DNA of 64,000 nt from Bugulina stolonifera (taxonomy: Eukaryota > Bryozoa > Gymnolaemata > Cheilostomatida > Bugulidae). The notes beneath the pieces were generated by a model. It had not been told where the DNA came from. It worked only from the letters and a program-made list of their open reading frames with translations, and searched no databases. Location of the stretch: NCBI GenBank assembly GCA_935421135.1, contig OW285188.1, positions 18,515,233 through 18,579,232 of the forward strand. The letters are read 5' to 3'. Position 1 is the first letter of the stretch, and each line of letters opens with the position of its first letter. Positions 35,859-49,700 of this stretch are shown here, one piece after another. The position numbers and the translations under genes were made by a program.

Positions 35859-38800
35859 GCAATAGCAGGTCTATTTATTTAACTATTTGTTTATTTATTT
35901 ATTTTATTAGGTTTGTTTATTTCTACATAAAGTAGCTACTAATTTATGTAATATAATTGTAATACATACAAAATTGTGTATTGGCTTGTTGAATTCATAA
36001 AAAGAGCAAACTATTGTTTTGTTAAAGTAGGCTTGGTGTATATACATATGAAGCATACAACATAGCATAGCATAGCAACATAACATACAAATTACACGGT
36101 GTCCAACATGTGCTAGTGCAAAAACGTGAATGTCTGGTATGCCAAGAACAAACAAATTCAGTAAAAATATTATATGTCAGGCCTATTGTATGATATCTGT
36201 GTACCATATCATAATATGTCTGTGCAGGCCATATAATATTTATAGTCAACGCACATTGTTCCAATCTTAATTTTTAGAGCTATTTATTGCTCTAAAAAAT
36301 CAAAGACTAAAAATAATTACTATTGGTAATTGGTATCTATGTATTCCCATGACCATAGCCATAGCCTAAAATTATTAATGAACAAAAATTAATGAGATAA
36401 TAAAAAATTAAAAAGGTCAATTTGTGCACTTGATAGCTTGTGTACTTAGTGTTTACTTTCCACAACCATGTACTCATTGCTCATTGTTCAGGTAGCTGTC
36501 ACTTTTCATCAGCCCATGTGAAATATAAATCTCTGAACTCCAGTATTATTTTATATACACTGACATGTGCTAAGCCCTATTTAGTTACATGATACACATT
36601 TGTTTACAAAACAGAGTAGTTTCAAGAAGTATAATACTGGTTTATTATAGCACATTGCAGGTGTGCAAACACTAACACCTCGTAAACTGATTCCAATGCA
36701 TCTTCCTCAAATAATAATTTTGACATATTGTTACCAGGTATTGGAGATAGAAACTTCTTTTAGTTATGATGTACATAAGAGTATCACAAAAACAGATGGA
36801 AATCTTTGGTGATTTTTTCTGTTAGTTTAAGACCCCAAAGGCAAATAGGCCTGCGTGCACAACTTTAATTTATGTAGTTATTCAATCATTATGATACACA
36901 ATAATACGCATTTTTTAACCGCCTCTATTTTGGTGCTTTGTGTAATAAACCTAACAACTTTTTTTTATTTGTTTTAGGTCATTATTTACATATAATATGC
37001 ATGAGCTTGTATCTATTCCACATCAGTACACATATATTTGCTCTATTGGCTGCGTATACTCTTTTCTTTATACTAATTCTTATTACCACAATACAGTCAT
37101 GTATATTATATAAAATAATGTGTTATTTATTTTGTAATGTCACTTCAGATATTGAACAGCACATTTATTGATAAAAGGAAAATTTATACTCGACGTCATT
37201 CCAGTATGAAACTAACATTTTGGGAGACAAACTGGCCCCTACCATAATATTTTTGTATAAACTTCCTACACTCTGCCATTGACCAGGTTATGATTACATC
37301 AGGTTAGGAAATGAAATTTGGGCAATTTGCATGCACTACACATAAATTATAAACAATATAGACTAAATTATAATGTTTAATGAGTAATGACTCATAAGAA
37401 ATGCAATTGACCATTAGCACAAGGTCAAGTCTGATTACTACAGCATGTTCAAACTAGAATAGATAGTAGTTGTTTGCTCCTATTTCAACATTCTATTGAG
37501 AATACAACTCCCATCGCAAATTTATATTATGTAAAAGGTGAAATAGAAGAATGTTAATTTTTACTTTTCAGCTGGTGCAACTGATTTACTAGATGTACAT
37601 GTATGTATGTAATAGTAAAAGGCACCTGTTAGTCATAGTTATTAGTACAGTCATATAATGCATGTGGTGCAATTGAATGCTTTTAAAATCAAAGGGCAAA
37701 AGAACTTGTAAAGTAAGCAAAACTCACGCCTATAATGACTAATGATACTTGTGCAATAGATAAGGTAATTATTACAGACCTACATCCATGGTTAAGGAGC
37801 AAACAATAGCTTCGCTGCTACACGATTTATAGCCTCAGTTCTGGGTTCGCAATTACAATAGATATCTATCTACTAGGACCTTAGTTTATTCCATTTCTAT
37901 CTCTTGGCAGTTGTGATAGTGCACAATAGAAAATATTGTCCAGAGTTATCCTCTCTCAACATGACAAGAGTACACAACTGTAAAATAGAGCATATTCAAC
38001 AACAATGAACAGCAAATGAACCATGCACATGAGAGTTTTGTAAGGAGCCTTCTCAAAATCTCACTGCTGTACTGCTATTTATAAAATGGCTCTCCATATC
38101 CTCACATTGAAAATGTGTATTACTAGTATATCACCTTCAGCCAAAGTGTGCCTATGTGTCTATGGTCATGCCTAGGTTTGCACATGTGTCTATGGCTATA
38201 TACATACTGTATACATACTACATCAAACTATTCTTATACTGTATTTATGGGTTTTCAGTTTGTTTATTGGACATTTTATGATATTATATAATTATAGTAA
38301 AATCAGATGAGACTCAATCTGTGGACACAAGAAATGTAATTCTATGCAGTGACACTGTGTACAATAGAAATGCAACCACATAGCACATTGTACATTGTAT
38401 ATAAAAACTAAAGGGTGATAAATCTTACTACTTCATACAATTTCTAACAAAGTCATAGAAGTGACATTTACTAGTTTTACTCTAATTTTCATGGTGGAAA
38501 TACAGAAAAAGTAAAATAACTGCCATCGGGGATCTGGCTGCCATTGTGCACTCTACATACAGTACATCCTTATTGAACATGCACTTCACCAGAAATTTCA
38601 GGTATGAAAATAAGTTACAGTTCTGTATATACATGTATATGCTGACATATGTACATTAGTCATACATTATAATTACATGTACGTTTTGTAGATGTCAATA
38701 GAAGGCTTCAGTATTCAAACAAAGCAATCAATGCAATCAATAGTAAGCATGCAATGGGCAATGGCAATGTATATACAAGTATATGGGGGTGTGGCTCAAT

Positions 38801-38946
38801 GTGCATTGAAGTGGGATAACAGTATGAAGCAGGTGAGAAGTCATTGCACAGTTGGTAATACACTGAACATGCAACACTTTTTCCAGTAGAGTCAACTATA
38901 AAAAATAGCATAAGATCCTGAATTCTCTGTATTCTTCATTTGGAAG

Positions 38947-41900
38947 ATGGGAAAAAATAACAGCAAACCTGAAACAGGGGATGACAGAGTGAGGTATTAC
39001 CATGCTAAGTACATCACGTACAGCCGGGCTATTGCCGTCATGTGGGCAGTACTGGTCATCTGCTTCCTCGTTATAGCCTTAGTGTGTTTGATACAACCAA
39101 CATGGTTAGGAACGCAAAGGGATGCTCCCGGTCAAGGATACTTTGGATTATGGAGATATTACACTAATGAAGGGGGTAGCATCATCGAGAGGGGGTACTT
39201 CTTGAATCTAGCGGAAATACCATCTAGTTCCTTCCAGGCTGCCACCATCTTTGTTGGGTTGACGGTGCTGCTGACGATTATCTGTCTCTTCTGCTTCTTC
39301 CTGTTTATGTGCGTCTCGCATAAGATAGTATTCCTTATCTGTGGTTGGATCCTCATTGTTAATGGTAAGCAATGTAAAGTAATGTAAAATGGATATAACT
39401 TTAGGTGCGACTTTAGTCTGGGAATGCTCTTACAACTTAGTAGACTTGGAGTAAGAGTATTTTTGTTGGTTTATTTGAGTTTTGAAGAAATATATAACTG
39501 CTAAGAAAAAGCATTTATGACATAATATTGTTCTAAAGACATTTAGTTATCTTATATCATATATTGTAGTTGTGTTCATATATTATGTTTGCTGTATAAT
39601 ATTTAGCCCAGCAATCTAAATGTCCATAACAACATAATTCCAACTAGCTAGTGATCATCTAAACAATATGACTAGCCATGAACCTAATAGTTCTAATTAG
39701 AGTGGTGGAGTGTGCTATTGTTGTTCACCTGCATGTACATCCAGATTTCCAAAACCCTTCCAAAAAGTATAATATACGATATTAGTCATATTACATCATG
39801 TACACTTGCTAATGGGAGTAGCTACTAGTTTGGGAAGAAGCTACTCATGGTGCTACTATGAGTTTATGGCTATTGAAAACATTGTATCAAAAGGTGTTTT
39901 GTTCTAACCAAAAAGAGTCGCTAATGTACAGTTGCTATGCTTAAAAATATTTTCTGCATCAATAACTATCTTTTGTTATCCATAAAATTACTTTGATACT
40001 TGATAGTACATTTACATGTAGGTGTAGTATGGTGTATCGTCCTACTGGGTGCTTTTGGTCACAAGTTAATGTGTAACCAAAAGAGGAATCAGATACATTG
40101 TAGATGTTGCATGGTGTATAAAAAGCATAGCAATCTGTAGAGTAATGCTATATGAATGCACCTGTGAAAACAGCTACTGGGTTTTAATAGCATGTAATAA
40201 CCAAAATTATGTGAACACTTTACATAAACTTACTAAGTACTATGTACTCATAGAGGGTCAACCTAGCAGCAATAGGGCATAGTGTGTCTGATCATGCCAA
40301 CGAATTCCCCAACCAAAAGGAAGCTACAAGGCTGGACCAATAGGAGCAACTGTATACAATACTAGATTACATTAGTTACTTGAAAAACTTGAGGCAGTGT
40401 TTTACTTGGTAGCTTAGAAACTGTACTTGGTAAAATTGGCCGCCAATAGAAATACACTCCAGCAATTATGAATCTCTCAGATTATTGTTTCCTTTGTGGG
40501 TGGCAGGGGCAGGTGAAGAGTCATATTTTTCCCTCCACTGTCTTTGAGCCTAAAGCTGAGCACTAAATATAAGGGTCATGTTGAACAGACACCTGACTCC
40601 ACAGAGCAGTAATTCAATGAAATGAATTCATAGTGATTTGAGCTGCACTCTGGTTAATATGACAAGCTTAGCTACTGCATACTCCACTGTGAACCTACAT
40701 GTACACGCCTGTAGCTCTTCAGCTTATTTGTTGAGCATTACTTTTCCATCCTTGATGTATAATACCTGCTGTGTACATAAGTTATTATTACAACAATAAT
40801 ATAGGCCTACATTGCAGCATGTACAATGTATGTACAATCATATCAGTTGGAATACACACCTCTTAGGACAATGTACCTGTTATACCTATTATACTCATAG
40901 CCTGTATCTGGATTCAATGTACATGTATATTGTTGCTGACCTGCTAACTATTATTTTGTACAGTGACCACATTTTTTCCAAACTCAATAATTGTCTTGTT
41001 TATACAAATATTATAATTTGTTTAATTTAACTATGTTTAGCACATCTACATACATGTACATGTACTTGTAAGACTATATAAGATTATTGTAACTTTCTAT
41101 TACAACTAATAGTCATATTATTTTCTCTCTTAGATTAGCGATTCACATACTGACCACTGTTCACTGTTACACATTGTAGCTTTGTTGATGTTTCTGGCTT
41201 GTGTCATATATCCTGGTGGATGGAGCGCAGATATTGTACAGGAACTCTGCCAGTCTGACGCCTACATCTCTGGCAAGTGCTACATCCAGTGGACTTACTA
41301 CCTCGCCATTGTTGGTATATTTGACGCCATAGTCCTAGCTATACTAGCCTTTGTCCTGGCTTTCAAACAGGTGAAGCTGTTGCCCTGGCAAGGTGAGTTA
41401 ACTTATTTATCACTTCTCTCTCTTTAAATCTACTCCATACTGTAGAAGTGGACAAAATTTCCTTTATACGTTGACAATTATTATTTCTTTAACATTGATC
41501 CATACAAATAAATTTCTTATTGTGGGAACCTTGCAAGTATAAAAATAGTGGAAGGCCACAGGACTATATTATGATTATAATGCCGTGTCATATTTCTGAA
41601 TCTCAAGGGTCTGCTATTTACTTTGTACATGTACATGTACATGTACATGTACATGTACATGTACATGTACATGTACATGTACATGTACATGTACATGAAA
41701 ATTGTTTACAGGAAAAACTGTAGAAGATAAGATAAAGAAATAACTGTTTTAAAGTGTAAAGTATTATCTTTCATTTTAGTATTTTATACAGTAATGTATC
41801 CATAGTAGAAGTTGATGGGTATTTGTAAAAATAGCATATAAACTGCAGAGTGCATTGCAGATCATGTTGTATCAATGTTTATGAGATTGGAGACTTCACA

Positions 41901-42376
41901 TTGCATGGCGACACTACAGTTGTTGCCATGGGGACCGAATCTAATACAAAGTTGATCACAACATATTTGATATCATCTAATTATCATCCATGACAATGCC
42001 AGCTGCATATCATACATTATATTATGTATTATTATGATGTGAAACTATGGAGTGTTACGGATATAATGTACCTGATCGACTAACAATGATATGATCTCAT
42101 TAGAGGTTGAGGCACACAGGAAATGAATGGTTCTTGTTTAGGGTTTATAAAACCATGTTCTTTACTGTAGTTGTATGTGTTTTAGAAACTGGCAAGGTGC
42201 CCAAGAAGGCCTATATCATAGAAGATGACCAGGCATCTGCTGTGCAGTATGTGCAGACAGTCCACCCCAACCACACAGCACAACCTGTCTATGTAGTGGA
42301 CCAGGCTTCTGTACATTCTCAACCTGTAGCCACATTGAGGTCTCACAAATCAGCTAAACGTAACTTCAAGCTCTAA
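38947..42376 (+). CDS. LHFPL: LHFPL-family tetraspan membrane protein, 3 exons
   Basis: Model: join(38947..39364, 41180..41392, 42186..42376), 273 residues, junctions in phase 1. LHFPL proteins are four-pass membrane proteins; vertebrate members partner with channels such as GABA-A receptors (LHFPL4) and the hair-cell transduction complex (LHFPL5). Evidence: a short polar N-terminus, then HAKYITYSRAIAVMWAVLVICF (first membrane span), IQPTWLG and GYFGLWRYY in the first extracellular loop, IPSSSFQAATIFVGLTVLL (second span), CGWILIVNALLMFLACVIYPGGW (third span), and YISGKCYIQWTYYLAIVGIFDAIVLAILAFVLAFKQ (loop plus fourth span). These follow human LHFPL3/4/5 closely. The roughly 65-residue cytosolic tail is rich in Gln, Val and His and is not family-conserved. 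The subfamily cannot be assigned. Confidence 0.93.
41625..41697. repeat. (GTACAT)n microsatellite, about 12 units
   Basis: An uninterrupted 73-bp run of a hexamer whose repeated form is self-complementary, so either strand can fold back. It lies in LHFPL intron 2. Reading through it gives an artefactual His-Val repeat. Confidence 0.97.
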
Positions 42377-43756
42377 ATGTAATATTTAGTTAGAGACATC
42401 AGTGCATAGTCTGAAGCTATGGCTATATAATGAACCTAGTCATGTATAAACTACAACTCTATTATAGATCGTACATGTCATTCATTGCAGAAGAGAAAGT
42501 TACATGTACTTTGGAGTTGTCTTCTTTTGTTAACTTTAGCTATTAGCATTTAGGAGTTATCCCCACTTGTATTTCTGGATTATCTGCTGCGCTCACAGGT
42601 TAAAACGACTACTTTCTCCTATTATTTATACATTTCTAGGCATTCATAAGCTATTGAATACAATAAGGACACAAATGTATCTCTTTAATACTCATTCAGA
42701 TTTTTGAAAATATTTTTAAACAACCAAGTAGAAGTAGAAGGAGACAGATAAAGTGCAGATTACAATATATATTATATATTTGTAAGCACTACTATGTAAT
42801 CTCACAACTTGGTATCTTCATAATTAAGTGTGTTTGCTGCTTATTGCTGATAATTCTAGAATCTTTAATATTCTACCTTTGTCTTAATCAATGAATAATA
42901 GTATCTTGTACAAGTGTATGACAGATTGACTGACTAAGAATGTATATGATTGCCATGTACATATACTATATTATAATACAACATGGAGTATACTAATGCA
43001 CACTCTTATAGTTCTAATATACATATACAGATACAGTGTACATGCATGCTGATGCTATTATATTATTCTGATTCTATACAGCTGACTGGTTGCTTTAGAC
43101 TGATATTATCATACAATGTTGTAGATAGAAATAAGGCTTTGTATAATCTATCTACATGTACATGTACTATCAGTTCGATATGGGCATAAGAAGAATATAT
43201 GTATATGTATATGGGTGGATGATGCACCATGCCCTTCTCATATAATAGTGTATATAATATTATATACATGTACAATACAATGTAAACCCACATCAATACC
43301 AAATGTGTGTTACATACAATGTATACTTGCAGTAAATCTGTAATGAAATCGGCCCTTTATTATTATTTACTTATAAATACTGAATATTGCATCATAAAAA
43401 TATAAAATTCATCTCCAAATTGTAATTGCATTGCTAGTGTATGTATATACATGTAAGTATATACTTGTAACTCCATAATTTGCTGGACTGATATAACAAA
43501 ATATACTCTTTACATGCTGGTATAGTCTATGACCAGAAATCTACAACCAATGTGTCCATACAGACATAAATACATGTTCATAATATCAATACATGACGTA
43601 CTTACATATACAATGTAACAACGGTATTATAAATTATCACAAGTAAAACAAATAATGATGCAGGTTGAAGATGCTGAACCATAAAAATGGAAAATTCTTC
43701 TACATTATCATAATAATGTAACAAGATAACAATAAAACGTATTGCTGATAGAGTCA
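42377..43756. other. Convergent intergenic region LHFPL / ORP1-like
   Basis: Contains the 3' ends of both genes. TTTATT at 43356-43361 is AATAAA on the minus strand, about 400 bp past the ORP stop, and is a candidate polyadenylation signal. No canonical signal was seen close after LHFPL. The region is rich in TACATGTA words and has no exon. Confidence 0.5.
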
Positions 43757-46700
43757 TTAGAAAATATCTGGACATCTGGACCAATCACCTTCCCAATAAT
43801 TGCGCTGGAACAACCAATCAGATTTCTTTGTCACTGGATGTGTGCCCAAAGTAAACCATCTAGAACAACAGCATACAATACTAACAGGTATATTGCTGAC
43901 ATGTGTGTGGTCTGTGTACCATCATTAGGTATTCATATTATATGTGATAGAAGGAACCTAGCTTCAGGTAGTCTGAGTTCTAAGGATGTTCACTGATGAG
44001 CTACAGTTGTAATATGAAGTTGTCTTCTCTCAATTTAGGTAAAAATGAACTAGGAGAAGACAACTTCGAAATAAAATTAATAGTTCATGAGTGCCCATGA
44101 ACTGGAGACATCCAAAATTGTATGTGGGAATGTATGAAATTGAAAGAGGTTTAGATATTACTACATACTAATACAAAGTTATAGAAGACATGCCTCTCTA
44201 CTAATCAATACTAACCATAGATATAATTATGCAATTCCAAACACCTACACTGTATATAGATAGTAAATACTGCAGTATGTACAATACATACCTGGGTGTC
44301 CACTCTTCCTTGCTCTTCTTCATTTCTTTCCTTGTATTTCGTTGCTTTTCTTCTAAATATACTTTCTTTTCTGCTGCTTGGTCTATAAACACATTGCAGT
44401 GTAGAGTTATAAGGGAATAGGAACCATGTGAGTATTCCCAATGAAGTTGGTTAAATAAAGGAGACAACTCTCATAATACATAAAGGTTTAAAATAACTCA
44501 TGTGTGTGTAAAAACCTACACTGTGCAATATACAAATGGCATACTTATACAAACCTATATTCCCGAGTTCCAGACATCTGATATCTGGTCTAAGTCTACT
44601 GTCTGTTGGACAGGATTGGCCAGAATCCGATTCTAATTCGTTGAGCATCATTGCAAACTGTGTAAAGCTATAGTACTGTAATATAAACAGTACACAGAGT
44701 AACGCTATAGTAATGTAATATAAACAATATACACAGAATAAAGCTATAGTAGTACAGTAAACACAGAATAAAGCTATTAGTAGTACCTTATCACAGTCAG
44801 AAGGTCGGTCATCTGCTTGCCACAGGAATGTTTGACCAGGTATCTTTAAATCAAAGTCAGATGACCGTTTAGGCATCTCCTTGTCGTCTGCCTTACCATT
44901 GCTATTGATTGATAAAGCTTTACCTATCGATTTCATTTTGTCCTGTAAAAACGTAAAAGAACAATTAGTCTATGTAATTTATTTGTAATTCATTGTCACA
45001 ACTGAACAAGAGCGAAAATACTTGGTTCCACAACAAAACTATGATTGTGTCTTGGAATGGTCTGGTCTACATGTATTATATAAGTCAATATGTCTCGTGC
45101 TTTTTGACTCCTTGTATATAAGAGTTCATACTATTTGTGGGTATACGACCATATACCATATGTAGTAATACATGTAGTACTAGCAGTACATGGTGTAGTA
45201 CTACATGTAGTAATACATGTAGTACTAGCAGTACATGGTGTAGTAATACATGTAGTACTAACAGTAGATGTATTACTACTTGTACTAATACACAGGTACT
45301 ATTAGATGCACTAATGCATATTATAGCTTACCAGTCCAGAAGAAGCTCTACTCTTATCTGATTTAATCTGCTGCTCCCAGTGTTCAGGTTGTACAGAGAA
45401 GAGTGCATCAGTCCAGCTTCCATACAACATCAAAAGCTTCTCATTCCTATAGCATTAAGTTAGACGTAGAGTTAGACTATCTGGGGTATATGTGTAGCAT
45501 ATACATTGTACATGTACTAATACTGTTAGTCACAAACAATTTGCGAGTTGTCCCACACTGTCATACAGATGTACATGAGATCGTAACTCTTGTATATAAA
45601 CATGACTCACCGACTGTTGGTGATTGATCCCTCTATTTTATGCACTTCCCTAGAGAACATATTGCTCTTCTTAAATGATATCTCTGCCCTGTGACCAGTT
45701 TTATGGTTGACTATTTCCATTTTACCATGATGTTCCACCCATAGTTTGCCAACTATTATATTGTGTACAGAACAGTTAACATTCTCCCAGGTGTATGATT
45801 CGCCATGGTGGGGTAGCTCCACTGTTATCACACCTGAAGACATATGTACATGTGTGCATGTATACACAGCAACAAACAATGTTTAGCCAAGTAGAGAATA
45901 TTGTTTGTGTAATCTTCATAATGTTCATACAATGACGATGAGTAGAATGATATCCTGTGATGCAACATGATAGGTAGACTATAGCATTACTATTGCCCAC
46001 ACACACCCTACGGCCTACACAGTTATAGCTTACAACTTATATTACAGTACATCTAAATTATAATAAGGTGATGTAAGATTACTTGACTTATGGTGGATTG
46101 ATACGACACACATCTAGTCATAGAGTCATATAGTCATGGAGTCATATAGTCGTATAGTCATATAATCGTATAATCATATAGTCATATGGTCATGGAGTCA
46201 TATAGTCATATATTTGTGGTTGATATGAAGTATGTGGTTACCTCTTGGAGTTACCTCCACAGATTTTCCCCAGAACTTGAGTTTAGGGTTGATAGCACCG
46301 TATACTGAGTAGTGTTGAGCTGACACATGGAATGCACTGATTGGTGGATGGTGACTCACTTGCTCACAGACTACCTTATATCCCAGCTCTGGTCTGGATG
46401 GATAAACAAACTCTGGTAGGTTATGTAATATAGATAATAATATTCTATTATTGCTTATTAATATTGATAGCCCAGTCTTCAGTGTTACTGACATTATTGT
46501 ATATTATTGTATATTATTTATGCTGAACTCAGGGCAAGACAACTTCAAACTAAGGATACATTTGATCAATATTGGATATATTAGACTGCCCACCTACTCT
46601 ACTGTGTACAGGATCTATAGAGAGACAAGACTTACTTGTTAAGCTCATATGTTTCTCCCAGAAGAGGATTGAAGGGTTTACCCAGTCTGTCCCAGTTAGA

Positions 46701-49700
46701 AGCACATGCTGACACAGCAAATGCTGATATATACTACAAATAGCAAGTACATACAATATTAACACATATACACTTATTGGTATCAGTTTGAGTTGAAAGG
46801 GAATTAGTTGGAGACGGCTGAGAAATAAAATTTCTGTTTGTACAATATGTGTAATAGTATTTAATATAGGACAACAATTTAGTACAATACAAGTGGGATA
46901 TATACGTGGCAAGGAAACTTATCAACTTGAGCTGATATGATTGAGAGAAATCAAAAATTTGTACCAGAATTTGTATTGTACAAGTATAATATTACAATGT
47001 TATGAACATACTACATACATGTACATGTATATTTATCACAGAGGTGACAACCCTAGCTTTATGGTCAGTAATTTCCTACCTAATCTTACAGACTAAAGGT
47101 CGAACTACAACATGATCATGTCAGCTGATACACAAGGAATGGACTGACTAACCACACACAGTTAAATAGTACCAACCGCCATGCGTTCCTCTGGAGTCTC
47201 ACAGACATTGGCTCTGTCCAATAAGTATGCATATTCCATGTACTCTGTAATTCTCTGCAGGAAACTCATTGGTTCATTGAATACCACTGGCATTGTGATT
47301 TTAGATAACTCCTTCAAATATAGTAAGTTACAATATTATTATAATATTTCTCATAGATACGTTCTGTAAATACTACATGAACTGACACATGCATACACAA
47401 TGTACAAGTGCATGTACATGTACACGCATACACACTGCATGTATACAGTAATGTAAATGTACTGAGACAGTACAGGAAAATAAACACAATTACTGTATCA
47501 AGTAGGATATACACTGTAACTTGTTCTACATGTCAATACACATGGAGTGTATTATATGGTAGAAAATTGTATGCAACGCCCACATCATTATATACAATGC
47601 AGTAATAGGCTATCATCGCAATTTGTACTTTGGAAAATCAATACGAAGAATAAATAGTTATCATGTTTTCCACGAGTGAAACTAATTCTATATTTACCTT
47701 TCCTATGCACTGCTTAAGGATGCTCCATACACTGAAATCATTCCTAGAGATCATTGGTACGGGTAGTCGAGTTCTAAAATAAATAAACACATATTAGAAC
47801 AGCAGACAGCTATTGGTGTAACACATATTCTCTACCAAGACTGTCTGCTAACTCAATGATAACACTGCATCACCAGTTGTGTCAATTTGGAATTGTCTTA
47901 TCTTGGGTTTGAACTAAACCGAAAGCCATTTGAAAAGTGTTCAATTAGTAGTTAAAAGTTTGCCGCTAAAAATCTGTAAAATCCCAATGACCTCTGTATA
48001 TGGACTTTAAAACTGTCTAGTTCAAATCAAGGCAAGATAATTCTAAACTGGTGAGGGATTTTATGCAAAGTGGCAGTCTTGGTAAACTCGGTCTAGTGCC
48101 TATGCCTTCAGGGTCAAGCAAAGGTCAAACTATTCCTTAGAGTTAAGGATTTTTCCACTGACGTGACAGAACAACACACAGCTGGTTGAATAGAGCACAG
48201 TCAGCACATGCTGCATACCACGTAATGTTAGTATGTACGAAGCTGTTGACTTCTTGACACGTTCGATTCCGAGGTGTAATTAGCTCTTACTGTGTGCTAT
48301 ACAAGGAAGCTGACCTTCACAGTACCCTTACTATACAGTCAGTAACCTTATTCATTTAGACTAGAGGCATTTAGTCCAAATACAGACATACATAAATATA
48401 CATGTACATTACATTGTACATAACATATGAATATATTATACCACATGACCATAGAATGATATATCCATGTATGTACATTATATACATGATGTATAATTCA
48501 TACTAAGGCTATTAAAGAGCAAACAACACAACTTGTGACCATATACCAGCACCACACCAACCAACATAATATATACTATCATTTTATTATATAATAATTA
48601 CATATTTAGACTACTATTATATTATATTATATGATACATGTATTATATAAATACATTATTACACTATCATGTTTACAAATATTCATATCGATATCTGGTC
48701 AAGTATAACAGATACATACAATTATGGTGGTACACAAACATTCTAGAAACACATTTTCAGTAGACAACAACTATAATACTGCTGGACTTGTTTTGCAGTA
48801 CAGCAGTACATGTATAATATATATAACAACAATATAATACATGTAAATATTGCATGTTTATTAATACAGAGACAGACCTGGAAGCTATCCGAACAAGTTT
48901 TTTGTCAGATTCGGTGATACTAGGCTTAGAGCTAAAGGTGACCTTACCACCCATAGCAGAGGTCATATTAACAGTAAAGAAAAGTTAGTCTAAATTTTCA
49001 CACTTCTATAATATTATAACACTCTGAGTCCAGTCAGCTGATTGTTATACATGTATGATTTACTGGTAGGCTGGTAGTATGATAGACATTATATACCAGG
49101 TAATGAGAGGTATTTATACTATGATAATGGTGTTGAGGTAATATTATTGATCTATGGATTACATTATGATAATATACAGTAATACCTCCAATAATATCAC
49201 ACATAGTAAAGAATGTCATTACTTCTTGCTCTACAAGCTAAGCTTGCAACTGGCTCTTAAAATGGTGCAAGTTTGAGGTTTTTCTTGTAATTCACTTTAT
49301 GACTTTTTTGGAAGTTACCCTCCCAACTTAAGACACTAATTATGTAGCCAACATATGTATTATTATAATAGTTAATGTTGCAAAACACAAGCTAGGCAGA
49401 ACCTAACATAGTAATATAAATGAGCATAAAATAAAATAATATTAGGGACATATATTAATGAATTACATGTAAAATAACATAGGTATAAACGTGAAATGTA
49501 CACACCGCAGGGAAGTTTAATAAATTACCAATATTGTTAATGAAGGACACAGGTGGATAAATCACTATTGGTGTGTTATATCCTTATCTCATTATTGGTC
49601 ACAATTGGTATATTACAGTAGCTCTGAATCGATAGCTACATGGACACATCAGTGAGTAGAATTATTCTATGTTATTATATTGAGACTAGAAATACTTAAC

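Larger units (their letters stand above)
22699..38946. other. 16 kb without a recognisable gene
   Basis: Very AT-rich. All open frames are short, hydrophobic or low-complexity and none resembles a known family; the longest (34280-34657, minus, 125 codons) has no recognisable domain and no flanking exon in phase. It holds simple AT repeats (for example 35646-35668), a few GC-bearing palindromes (28285, 29629) and one inverted-repeat pair (34834/35858). It may contain non-coding genes or distal regulatory sequence that cannot be seen by eye. Confidence 0.55.

Noticed and set aside
41520..41723. 67-codon frame with a long His-Val repeat
   Set aside because: It is only the translation of the (GTACAT)n microsatellite inside LHFPL intron 2.
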